A DNA stretch of 64,000 bases, from the NCBI RefSeq assembly GCF_000169155.1, contig NZ_AAWL01000003.1, positions 172,964 to 236,963 on the forward strand. The letters are read 5' to 3'. Below, piece after piece: positions 8,333 through 16,048 of this stretch. Position numbers and translations under genes: made by a program. Position 1 is the stretch's first letter. Every line of letters begins with the position of its first letter. Origin of the DNA: Thermosinus carboxydivorans Nor1. Its GTDB lineage: Bacteria > Bacillota > Negativicutes > Sporomusales > Thermosinaceae. Under the pieces are notes generated by a model. The model was not told the DNA's origin, made no database searches, and was given only the letters and a program-made list of their open reading frames with translations.

Positions 8333-8857
8333 ATGAGGCCAAAGAACATAGAGTACCAAAACGGAATGTTCATATTGTCTAATTCCGACGATGTGACCAA
8401 GTTGGTGCGGAACCTGCGCAACAAGCCGCTTGATGAATACGCCCACGAATCAGTTGAGGTAACGAATGTTAAAAGTCAAAGCGAGATATTGGAGAAAATC
8501 ACCGCCCATCTCCAGACTATTGAGGAAAAGCTGCAGCTGATGGAGGGTTCTTTTGCGGCTGTTCTGCGCCAGACATTAGAGGACCAGGAAAACGAACGAA
8601 TAAGCGCGATGGAGAAAATCACCGTTCATCTCCAGACTATTGAGGAAAGGATGCAGCTGATGGAGAGTTCTTTTGTGGCTATTTTGCGCCAGGCACTGGA
8701 GGACCAAGAAAGCGAGCGAAAAAAAGTTGAGGTCGAATGGCAGCAAGAACTGGCTGAGCGGGACCGCCGGTTGCTGGCAGAAATAGGGGCCATGCTGGGG
8801 AAAACAGTTGAAGGGCAGCAGTCCGCCTGGTGGCAAAAACTGTTTGCAACGAAATAG
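8333..8857 (+). CDS. Coiled-coil protein with a tandem 40-residue repeat
   Basis: I do not recognise a named family. Residues 5-45 (YQNGMFILSNSDDVTKLVRN) look like a short domain that also occurs twice in the protein at 12335-12949. Residues 51-90 and 91-130 are a near-identical tandem repeat, with a 120-bp period also seen at DNA level (8492 and 8612). Each unit is an amphipathic helix (EKITAHLQTIEEKLQLME) ending in EDQENER. The C-terminus is more coiled coil ending WWQKLF. There is no signal peptide or membrane helix. The start at 8333 follows AAAGGGGGG. It sits directly before the large glycosyltransferase, so it may be a scaffold or an acceptor. Confidence 0.75.
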   Translation: MRPKNIEYQNGMFILSNSDDVTKLVRNLRNKPLDEYAHESVEVTNVKSQSEILEKITAHLQTIEEKLQLMEGSFAAVLRQTLEDQENERISAMEKITVHLQTIEERMQLMESSFVAILRQALEDQESERKKVEVEWQQELAERDRRLLAEIGAMLGKTVEGQQSAWWQKLFATK

Positions 8858-8866
8858 ATTAGCGGA

Positions 8867-8893
8867 AAAGAGCGGAATTGCCGCTTTTTTTGT
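8867..8893 (+). terminator. Short terminator after the coiled-coil gene
   Basis: AGCGG and CCGCT form a small hairpin followed by seven T residues. The GC stem is short, so read-through into the glycosyltransferase gene is possible. Confidence 0.55.
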
Positions 8894-8962
8894 TCCCGGC
8901 CAAGGACAGCGCCCGCTGGCGTGGTTAGCCAAATTAGCCGATAAGGTTGTTTTAGTGAGGAG

Positions 8963-11900
8963 ATGAGAAACTTGCGGGTTGTCCATGTTAACCGTTTTGA
9001 TTTCCAGGGTGGGGCGGCCCGGATTGTCTGGACGCTCATAGATGGCATGACGGCCTTAGGCTATGATGGTCATATTTTTGCCCACCACTGTACTACTAAC
9101 GACCCACGGGTCATACCAATGCCATTTACAGAGACTAAATGGCAACGAAAGCTGCTTAGGCAGCAATCCCAGGAGGGCATGTTTGATTTATACTCGGCTG
9201 CTCTAATCAATGTGCTTAATCACCCTTTGTTTGATCAGGCGGACATTGTTCATCTGCACTGTATCAACGGTGGCTATTTTTCCTTTTTGCTGCTGCCGTT
9301 TCTGACAGCCAAACCCACAGTATGGACATTGTATGATCCGCTTGCCTTTACAGCCGGGTGTTTGAATTCCGGTTCCTGCGACAGATGGCGGCAGAACTGG
9401 TGTGCACAATGTCCACAGGACGAAAATAGCAAGAACCCGCGGCAGCGGGAGTTAGTGCAGCTAATTAAAGCGTCGGTATATAAAATAGCTAAATTCACAG
9501 TGGTCTGTCCGTCAGCGTGGCTGGAAAAGCAGGCCAAAGACAGCATTTTGCAGGGACATGACATCAGATTGATTTACAACGGCATCGATACCGACCATTT
9601 TTGTCCGGGAGATCGGGCCAAGCTGAGGAAAAAGCTGGGGCTGCCTGCGGACAAAAAAATCATTATGTTTGCCGCCCATGGCGGTTGTAACGATAGTGTG
9701 AAGGGCGACGTTTTTTTATGCCAGGCTTTACAAAAACTACATAACCGCTATCCGGATCTGCTTTTGCTTAATATTGGCACGATAGATAATTCTGCGCTCA
9801 CCGGACTGCCAACACCGCGTATAGACCTTCCCTTCATCAATGAACCGCGGCTCTTAGCCGAATACTATGGGGCGGCTGACCTTTTGGTCTCACCGTCCCT
9901 AGTGGAAAACTTAAGCCTTACTATTTGTGAGGCCATGGCCTGCGGTACGCCGGTTGTGGCCTTTGCCGTCGGCGACACGCCGGAAATTGTGGTACACGGG
10001 GAAACAGGGTATCTGGCAGAACCGGGCGATAGTGACGACCTTGTCCGCGGCATGGCTTTTTTCCTGGACGATGCCGCTGCCAGACAGCGCGCTGGCGAGG
10101 CGGCGAGGCTAAGAATTCTGGATAAATTCAGCGCTAAGCGCATGGTAAACGACTATATTGATCTTTATGAAGAAATATTATGGACTGCCGGTGGTCCAAA
10201 CTTGATAGCTGTGGGCCTCGAACGTTTGCCCCGGTTGATAGCAAAAAGCCAAAGTCAAGGCTGGGACCAAGTCTGGCAGGAGTTTCGGAAGCTTCATAAT
10301 ACCTTTGCGCCAGAGGATGCGCCACAACGGGCCCTCTTTATTGACCAGTTCTTTAGCAGCTGTCTTCAGTTCATAAATGCGGCGGCCCAGAGCTCAGTAT
10401 TCTGGGAGATCATTGAACGATGGCATAAATATCGCTTGCTGTCCTGCTGTGATGGGTTGCCGCCGGCGGAACAACAGGTGCTTTTGTCTTTTTGCCAGAT
10501 CTTGCGGGAGAAAATGCGCCAGTATTTAACCCATACACCGCTTACCGAATTAGCCAAACTAGACGAACAGCGGCAGCAGCTGCTCCTTATCATCTGGCGG
10601 CAAGTATTCTTCGATGCTTTTTCCCCCCTCAACCTGCAGGCCAATGTTTCGGCCGCGCCTGGTCGTAGCGAAGATTTTGTTGCTGCCAGAGGTACGGCTG
10701 ATTGGTATGCACGGCTGATGGTGGCCAGTATGGATTATCCCTTTGCCGTCCCACCTGTTCCCATTACTGCGGCCGAGCTGTGGAACCATTCGGTAGTGCC
10801 TTTTTGCGTCAAAGCTATCATTACTTATTGGCTGCTTAACGTGCCGTTCTTTAATATTGAAGAACAACACCGGCGAAAGTTTTTACAATACGCAACCGAC
10901 TTGTGCCGCTTGTCTATGTCACGCCGGTTTTTCCTCCCTTTTGTCGGTGCGGTCATGGACGGCTTCTGGCGTATTTCCTATGTCGGCGGCAACAATGTTG
11001 CGCCCCTTTCGGCGTTTGGCGATTTTATCGCCAGCCACATGCGGCGGTTTTTCCCGCAATATGCAGCGTTGGACCGCAGCCGGAAGAAACGCCGCAAAGG
11101 CGATAAAATTCGTATTGGCTATATATCAAGAATGTTTCGCCATCAGGCCGTTAGTTACTACATGGTGAACAGGATTATACACCATGATAAAAGCAAGTTT
11201 GAAGTATATGTATTTGCGCTAGATAGCTGCCATGATGAGATAAGCGAGTTATTCGTCAAGCATAGCGATTATTTTAAAAGGTTTCCCAATATATATGATA
11301 TTGAAAGCATCGCCCAAAGTATTGTTGACAGCCAACTAGATATTTTGATCTATACCGACATTGGTATGGACCCCGTTACCTACATGCTGGCCGGTTTACA
11401 GCTGGCTCCTGTTCAGTGCGCAATGGTAGGCCATGGGACGACGACCGGCATGCCGACAATTCAATATTATATCAGCGGCGATTTTGAACCGGCCGATGCC
11501 GATAGTCACTACCGGGAAACACTGATAAGACTGCCCAATTTGGGAGCGGCCCAGTATCCGCCGCCGTTCACGCCGGAGCCCCTTCCTACCCGTAAGGACT
11601 GGAAGATCCCCGAGGAGGTTGTCGTTTTTGTTTCCTGTGCCAACGGCATCAAGCATGGCCCTCAGCGTGACGCCCTCCTGCTTGATATCCTGAAAAAGGC
11701 GCCTAATGCCTGTATCGTACTTAAACCCTATCATGTTTCCAATGTAGATAATCCGTTGACTAGCCGTATTATGGCGAAAGCGCGGGAGGCAGGCGTAGAC
11801 AACCGCTTGTTTATTATTCCGCCGCTTAAGCACGTAGTGGCCCTATTAGCCATTGCCGATGTACAACTTGATACTTATCCTTACGGCGGCTGGACAACCA

Positions 11901-12211
11901 ACATGGAAGCACTGTATATGGGTCTGCCGATTGTCACCCAGGAAGGCGAGATGGCTCGCAGCCGTTGGGGGGCCCATATGCTGCGGGCTTTGGGTATCCA
12001 GGAAGGCATTGCCGCCAATGAGCTTGAATATGTTGACTGGGCGGTGCGGTTTGCCCAAGATGGAGAACTGCGCCGGCGGGTCAGGGACCAGATACGCAAG
12101 CGGGCCACAAGCGTCCTGTTTAATGGCGCCGCGGCCCAGCCGGCCTTTGAGGCAGCCTTAACCCGAATTGTTAATGAGTACCGGGACCCAAAAGAACAGG
12201 GAGGTTTTTAA
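8963..12211 (+). CDS. Two-domain glycosyltransferase, GT4 fused to GT41-like
   Basis: The 1082-residue protein joins two glycosyltransferases. Residues 1-410 are a GT4-type GT-B enzyme: N-terminal GGAARIVW, IVHLHC, then IYNGIDTDHF and the donor site ENLSLTICEAMACGTPVVA. Residues 410-700 are a helical linker of unknown function. Residues 710-1075 resemble the catalytic region of O-GlcNAc transferase/SPINDLY and HMW1C (GT41): IGYISRMFRHQAVSYYMV, LAPVQCAMVGHGTTTG, LDTYPYGGWTTNMEALYMGLP. GT41 enzymes glycosylate proteins in the cytoplasm. The start ATG at 8963 follows GAGGAG. Neighbours are two small proteins with a shared domain and a GT2 enzyme, so protein or surface glycosylation is the likely role. 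The fusion itself is unusual. Confidence 0.88.
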   Translation: MRNLRVVHVNRFDFQGGAARIVWTLIDGMTALGYDGHIFAHHCTTNDPRVIPMPFTETKWQRKLLRQQSQEGMFDLYSAALINVLNHPLFDQADIVHLHCINGGYFSFLLLPFLTAKPTVWTLYDPLAFTAGCLNSGSCDRWRQNWCAQCPQDENSKNPRQRELVQLIKASVYKIAKFTVVCPSAWLEKQAKDSILQGHDIRLIYNGIDTDHFCPGDRAKLRKKLGLPADKKIIMFAAHGGCNDSVKGDVFLCQALQKLHNRYPDLLLLNIGTIDNSALTGLPTPRIDLPFINEPRLLAEYYGAADLLVSPSLVENLSLTICEAMACGTPVVAFAVGDTPEIVVHGETGYLAEPGDSDDLVRGMAFFLDDAAARQRAGEAARLRILDKFSAKRMVNDYIDLYEEILWTAGGPNLIAVGLERLPRLIAKSQSQGWDQVWQEFRKLHNTFAPEDAPQRALFIDQFFSSCLQFINAAAQSSVFWEIIERWHKYRLLSCCDGLPPAEQQVLLSFCQILREKMRQYLTHTPLTELAKLDEQRQQLLLIIWRQVFFDAFSPLNLQANVSAAPGRSEDFVAARGTADWYARLMVASMDYPFAVPPVPITAAELWNHSVVPFCVKAIITYWLLNVPFFNIEEQHRRKFLQYATDLCRLSMSRRFFLPFVGAVMDGFWRISYVGGNNVAPLSAFGDFIASHMRRFFPQYAALDRSRKKRRKGDKIRIGYISRMFRHQAVSYYMVNRIIHHDKSKFEVYVFALDSCHDEISELFVKHSDYFKRFPNIYDIESIAQSIVDSQLDILIYTDIGMDPVTYMLAGLQLAPVQCAMVGHGTTTGMPTIQYYISGDFEPADADSHYRETLIRLPNLGAAQYPPPFTPEPLPTRKDWKIPEEVVVFVSCANGIKHGPQRDALLLDILKKAPNACIVLKPYHVSNVDNPLTSRIMAKAREAGVDNRLFIIPPLKHVVALLAIADVQLDTYPYGGWTTNMEALYMGLPIVTQEGEMARSRWGAHMLRALGIQEGIAANELEYVDWAVRFAQDGELRRRVRDQIRKRATSVLFNGAAAQPAFEAALTRIVNEYRDPKEQGGF

Positions 12212-12252
12212 GCAGCAAGCCGGAAATGGCTACACCATTTCCGGCTTGCTGC
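12212..12252 (+). terminator. Perfect 18-bp hairpin after the GT4-GT41 gene
   Basis: The arms 12212-12229 and 12235-12252 are perfectly complementary with a 5-nt loop, immediately after the stop codon. There is no T run, so it may be a factor-dependent terminator or an mRNA-stabilising stem. Confidence 0.6.
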
Positions 12253-12334
12253 ATATACTACATTACCTTTTACCACAGGGATAATCCATTGACAGATGCT
12301 GAAACAGGCGGAAGCAGAGGAGGTTAAATCAGCT

Positions 12335-12949
12335 ATGAGCGCTGAGGGTAAAACTTTTCGCAAACTGGCATCCGGGGATGAACATCATAGCCGGGAACTA
12401 CCTTCCCCGGAATCGGCGGCTAAAGAACTGGAGGCTCAGTTGCTGCGGGATGAGTATTTGGCTTGGCAGGATGGGGAGCAAAAAATTTATATATTGCCGC
12501 CAGAGGCTGGCGAGCAGCTACTGCGTGGCTTTCCTGACGCTGAACCGGGCGAATTCACTCTGACCCGGGTGTGGCGGCGGACGGACACGGAGGCCGAAAA
12601 TGATCAGAACGTCCTGTTGCAGGAAATAGCAGCCCGGCTGCAGGCCATGCCCGATGCTGCCTCGCCTGTGCCGTCAGCCGCCGTAGACAAAGATATGGCG
12701 CAGTTTCAAGGTGATGCTGATGTAGTTTGGCAATACGGGGAGGAAGTTTACGTGCTGCCCAATACTGCTGCTGTCGACGTCTTCCTACACAAATTGTCAG
12801 GCAGCAGCGCGGAAAACTTTAGCCAGAACCGGCTGTGGCAAAAACCGGTCATGACTACCGACCAGAAGAAACAGGAGGCTCTCCTGGAGGAAATAGCAGA
12901 GCGCCTCCGGGTTATCGAAGCCCAGCTCGCGCGGTTGGCGAAATTTTAA
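12335..12949 (+). CDS. Protein with two copies of a WQxGExxYxLP domain
   Basis: I do not recognise a named family. The protein of 204 residues has two similar units at about 41-105 and 129-194. Each reads a short strand pair (AWQDGEQKIYILP; VWQYGEEVYVLP), a helix, a strand ending in RVWRR or RLWQK, and an acidic helix (LLQEIAARLQAM; LLEEIAERLRVI). The unit also resembles the N-terminus of the protein at 8333-8857. The ATG at 12335 is chosen because GAGGAGG (12316-12322) lies 11 nt upstream; an earlier ATG at 12296 has no ribosome site. It has no signal peptide. It probably works with the adjacent glycosyltransferase, as inference from position only. Confidence 0.72.
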   Translation: MSAEGKTFRKLASGDEHHSRELPSPESAAKELEAQLLRDEYLAWQDGEQKIYILPPEAGEQLLRGFPDAEPGEFTLTRVWRRTDTEAENDQNVLLQEIAARLQAMPDAASPVPSAAVDKDMAQFQGDADVVWQYGEEVYVLPNTAAVDVFLHKLSGSSAENFSQNRLWQKPVMTTDQKKQEALLEEIAERLRVIEAQLARLAKF

Positions 12950-12969
12950 TGACAGGCGACTTAAAACAA

Positions 12970-13006
12970 GAGAGTGCAGACCGCAGTCTGCAGTCTGCAC
13001 TCTCTT
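12970..13006. terminator. Bidirectional hairpin between convergent genes
   Basis: AGAGAGTGCAGAC and GTCTGCACTCTCT form a 13-bp stem between the plus-strand repeat-protein gene and the minus-strand cysteine-rich gene. No strong T run is present on either side. Confidence 0.6.
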
Positions 13007-13019
13007 GGCGCTAACCTTT

Positions 13020-13793
13020 CTATGGACAGGTGACGCTGTTACAAGGCCCAAAGTTATGGTTGAAGGTGGTAATCTCAGTTTTGACCGTGAACTGTGTAAA
13101 GTTCGGAATTTCAGGATAGGGCTGGACGGCCATGACCCACAGGTTTTCGTGGCGCCATAGTTTGTCAATGATTTTGCCTCTGAGCTCGATCTTATCACCG
13201 GTGGCGTTGACATTGGCTTGTAGTACGACTTTAATGCAGGAACCGTCGGTCTTGCTGATAATTTCTTTCATTGCATCTGCATCGGGAACTTTGGTACAGG
13301 TAGCGAAGCTGAAGGTGTTGCTGGCATCGCAGGTAAACCTGACACAGGTTGGCAGGGCTACTGCCCCTTGACCGGACGGACAGATAATCATTAGCCCGAC
13401 TTCGACATTAACAGACTTACAGTCGCTAGCCAGTTCTTCCTCGGCGCAGGTAAGCACAACTTGGCAAACTTGGTTTGGGGTAAGTGTCGGAAAGTTAACA
13501 CCTGGCGGCAAATTTATCCGGCATCTGCCGACAGGTGGATAGGGAAGGTCGACGTTAACCACATGGGTACAAAGATGGGTGACTTCCTGGACGCAAATAT
13601 CATGGCAGCTGCAATTGGTCTCAGGATGGTTCGGCACATTGCCTGGCACTGTCCTTCCTGTCGCAATATTGCAAGTTGCGTTTTGACTCTTGGCGCAGCA
13701 CTCGTTGCAAGGTCCTAGGAGGGGGTCACAAAGTAAACCATCGGGTCTGAGACTGGCAAAGGCGGGTACTTCTAATTTGTATTCTTCTGTCAT
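13020..13793 (-). CDS. Cysteine-rich protein, possible spore coat or surface protein
   Basis: The 257-residue product has 20 cysteines, many in the first 75 residues (GPCNECC, NCSCHDIC), and no transmembrane helix or classical signal peptide. The middle part (residues 75-175) is strand-rich and resembles repeated SipL/DUF3794-like or coat-protein segments, but I cannot assign a family with certainty. The last 70 residues mix polar strands (LRGKIIDKLWRHENLWVMAVQ). The ATG at 13793 has AGGAGG upstream (AATTAGGAGGTCGTATT context). High cysteine content without export signal is common in spore outer layers of Firmicutes, so a coat role is a reasonable but unproven guess. Confidence 0.7.
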   Translation of the reverse strand: MTEEYKLEVPAFASLRPDGLLCDPLLGPCNECCAKSQNATCNIATGRTVPGNVPNHPETNCSCHDICVQEVTHLCTHVVNVDLPYPPVGRCRINLPPGVNFPTLTPNQVCQVVLTCAEEELASDCKSVNVEVGLMIICPSGQGAVALPTCVRFTCDASNTFSFATCTKVPDADAMKEIISKTDGSCIKVVLQANVNATGDKIELRGKIIDKLWRHENLWVMAVQPYPEIPNFTQFTVKTEITTFNHNFGPCNSVTCP

Positions 13794-13891
13794 AATACGA
13801 CCTCCTAATTAATTTATCACTCAGGTTTAGGTAAGCAAAGGAATTTAGTTACCGGTTATCCCCCCTCCCTCGAGGTTATATCGTAAATTTT

Positions 13892-14038
13892 ATGTTGTTG
13901 GTACATAAGGTAGTTATTTTCTTAGTACATAATATGCTTATTATCGCGAAAGGTGCGAACCTATCGAAAAAAAGCAGAATTTTTGCGGCCATGTTGTTTG
14001 GAACATAAGGTGGTTATTTTCTTAATACAGACTATGCT
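13892..14038. repeat. Two direct repeats of about 47 bp with a 100-bp period
   Basis: The segments 13892-13938 and 13991-14038 share ATGTTGTT, ACATAAGGT, GTTATTTTCTTA and TATGCT in the same order, with few mismatches. They lie in the 395-nt gap between the divergent cysteine-rich gene and the terpene-cyclase-like chimera. I see no gene in the gap. The repeats could be duplicated promoter or operator sites. Confidence 0.7.
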
Positions 14039-14188
14039 GTTTGTTGTGGAGGTGTGTCAGCGCGTGAAAATGTAAAAAGTTTGCCGCAGGGCACGTTATG
14101 CTGTAAAAAAGCGAGCGCGGCTGGTGCACTCGCTTAAATTCCTACTTCAAACATAAGCTTAAATAGGGCGAAAAAGGGGGGAAGTTAT

Positions 14189-15778
14189 ATGGCTACCCGG
14201 CAGCAGATAGATAAAGCGATAAAAAATGGCGTACTATGGCTTATGGCGCAGCAAAACGCCGATGGTAGTTATGGCAAATGGGGGGTCGGTTCAACTTGTT
14301 TAGCCGTAATGGCGCTGCTTTATAACAATGTAGCAAATCAAGACGCGGCGGTTAAACAGGCGATCGCTTACATCTTAAATTCTGCCCCGGTGGACAATGG
14401 CTATTTCCGTTCGTTAACTGTTATGGCGCTGGTCGCCAACGGGGAAAAAACGCCGGATATTGTAAGCAGGGTACAATCCGACACTGAGTGGCTGATTCAG
14501 GCGCAGGGCCATAATCCGGACGAAATATTGTCCTATGGCGGCTGGGGTTTTACCAGTGTTTCAGAAGCGGCCGACGGTTCCAGTACGCAATATGCTCTAT
14601 TGGCATTATATGCCGCCGCCGCGTGGGGGCTAGCGGCGCCGCGGGAAACGTGGAGCAGGGCGGTCAGGTGGTATCAGCGAAACCATGATATTAATAATGA
14701 CGGAAGTTACACGTATGGTTTGGGTGATTATTCCTGGTTCAATAGAGGCGGTATTCGGCATAGTATGACGGCCGCGGCGCTAGCAGGCCTTAAAGCGATT
14801 AACGCGCTTGCTGCCGATCCGGATGACCAGGCGCAGGTTAAAAGTCTGGTTGGCCATGCTTTGGACTGGTTAAATACCAACTACATTATCGAGTTATCGC
14901 CAGGTATTCGTGATAGTTGGTACTATTATTATTTATACAGTATGGCCAGTGGTTGCGTTATCGAGCCGCACATTATTTTTATTGGGACGAATGACTGGTA
15001 CACCGATATGGCCGATACATTGGTAGCTCTCCAAAAACCTGATGGCCGTTGGACAAGTGAATTGGATAAAAAATCCACTGAAGTTGTTCATACCAGTTTT
15101 GCGCTGCTTGCGCTTGCGAAGGCCAATTTGCACTTAGTAGCATCAGGCGCTAATGGCCGGAATAAAAGTAGCTTAGCAAAAGAACGACCCCCAAAACGCC
15201 AAATTCGTAAAGCTGGATTTCCTGCAATCAAAACATTAGATACCTTTGATTTTAAACACTCGCCTCGGATTAACCGCTCTCTGGTTGAACAGCTTGGTGA
15301 GGGTGATTTCATCTCCCGTAAAGAGAATATTGTTTTGATCGGTAATCCGGGAACAGGGAAAACCCATCTGGCCATATCTATAGGTTTGCTGGCTTGTAAC
15401 CGGGGTTACAGGGTGAAATTTTATACTGCTTCGGAGTTGATACATAAGCTTTTAGTAGCGCAAGAACAGCGCCGCTATGTAAAATTGGCGCAACTACTCG
15501 GCCAGATCGATTTATTAATTATTGATGAGCTGTCATACCTCACGTTGTCCCGGCCTAGCGCCGAACTATTATTTCAAGTTATCGCATCAAGGTATGAGCG
15601 GGCAAGTCTTATTATCACCAGCAATCTTGAGTTGAGCCAGTGGGCAACAATCTTCGGTGACCCAATGTTGACTGCTGCGGTAGTTGATCGCGTGATCCAT
15701 AAGTCGCACGTCATTGATACCCATGGACCGTCCTATCGCTTGAAACACCGGCTCCAGTCGGATAGCCTGGCAGAGTGA
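14189..15778 (+). CDS. Chimera: terpene-cyclase-fold protein fused to truncated IstB ATPase
   Basis: Residues 1-315 are a prenyltransferase/squalene-cyclase-like alpha/alpha toroid with repeated Q-x-DGS-x-G motifs (QQNADGSYGKWG, NDGSYTYGL, QKPDGRW). Residues 330-529 are the C-terminal 200 residues of an IS21-family IstB protein (AGFPAIKTLD; Walker A GNPGTGKTHLA near 385; Walker B LLIIDELSYL near 441; YERASLIITSNL). The IstB N-terminal domain (about 55-60 residues) is missing. The reading frame crosses the junction near nucleotide 15140 without a stop. The start ATG at 14189 follows AGGGGGGAAG. The natural end of the toroid protein is therefore lost or replaced. Function of either half is unproven. 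Confidence 0.85.
   Translation: MATRQQIDKAIKNGVLWLMAQQNADGSYGKWGVGSTCLAVMALLYNNVANQDAAVKQAIAYILNSAPVDNGYFRSLTVMALVANGEKTPDIVSRVQSDTEWLIQAQGHNPDEILSYGGWGFTSVSEAADGSSTQYALLALYAAAAWGLAAPRETWSRAVRWYQRNHDINNDGSYTYGLGDYSWFNRGGIRHSMTAAALAGLKAINALAADPDDQAQVKSLVGHALDWLNTNYIIELSPGIRDSWYYYYLYSMASGCVIEPHIIFIGTNDWYTDMADTLVALQKPDGRWTSELDKKSTEVVHTSFALLALAKANLHLVASGANGRNKSSLAKERPPKRQIRKAGFPAIKTLDTFDFKHSPRINRSLVEQLGEGDFISRKENIVLIGNPGTGKTHLAISIGLLACNRGYRVKFYTASELIHKLLVAQEQRRYVKLAQLLGQIDLLIIDELSYLTLSRPSAELLFQVIASRYERASLIITSNLELSQWATIFGDPMLTAAVVDRVIHKSHVIDTHGPSYRLKHRLQSDSLAE
15150..15778 (+). mobile_element. istB: IS21-family remnant (3' part of istB)
   Basis: This stretch encodes the AAA+ part of IstB, the ATP-dependent target-selection partner of the IS21 transposase IstA. 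The istA gene and the istB start are absent, and I cannot identify intact terminal repeats. The element is thus a dead 3' fragment that survives as the tail of the upstream gene. Confidence 0.8.
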
Positions 15779-15957
15779 ATTTTCTCCACCGGCATCACCA
15801 CGATTAGTTACGAGGCGATGTGCGAAAAATAATTTTTCTGCCGGCAGGAAAGTATTTTCTTATCGCGAATAAAAATAAAACGAATAAAAATGAGCAGGTC
15901 TGAAGGCCGGCAGTGTATTAATTAATTAGGCAAGCGAAGTGAATTAAATTGAATTGG

Positions 15958-16010
15958 CTACGAAGGTCATATCCCTTAACGAATAAGGGTACTTTCGTGG
16001 TTTTTTATTT
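15958..16010 (+). terminator. Terminator-like hairpin in the 270-nt leader of the cbiM operon
   Basis: CTACGAAGGT and ACTTTCGTGG form an outer stem around an inner CCCTTA/TAAGGG stem, followed by TTTTTTATTTT. It lies 40 nt before cbiM, so it acts either as the end of the chimera transcript or as an attenuator. I find no cobalamin-box consensus; a NiCo-type riboswitch in 15779-15957 cannot be confirmed by eye. Nothing else is seen in the gap. Confidence 0.65.
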
Positions 16011-16048
16011 TACCGGTATTTTTGGGTGTTACAAGGAGAGTGATCGGA

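Noticed and set aside
15779..15957. Possible cobalamin or NiCo riboswitch before cbiM
   Set aside because: I could not find the cobalamin-box or the NiCo conserved cores by eye. Only the terminator-like hairpin is called. A covariance search would decide.
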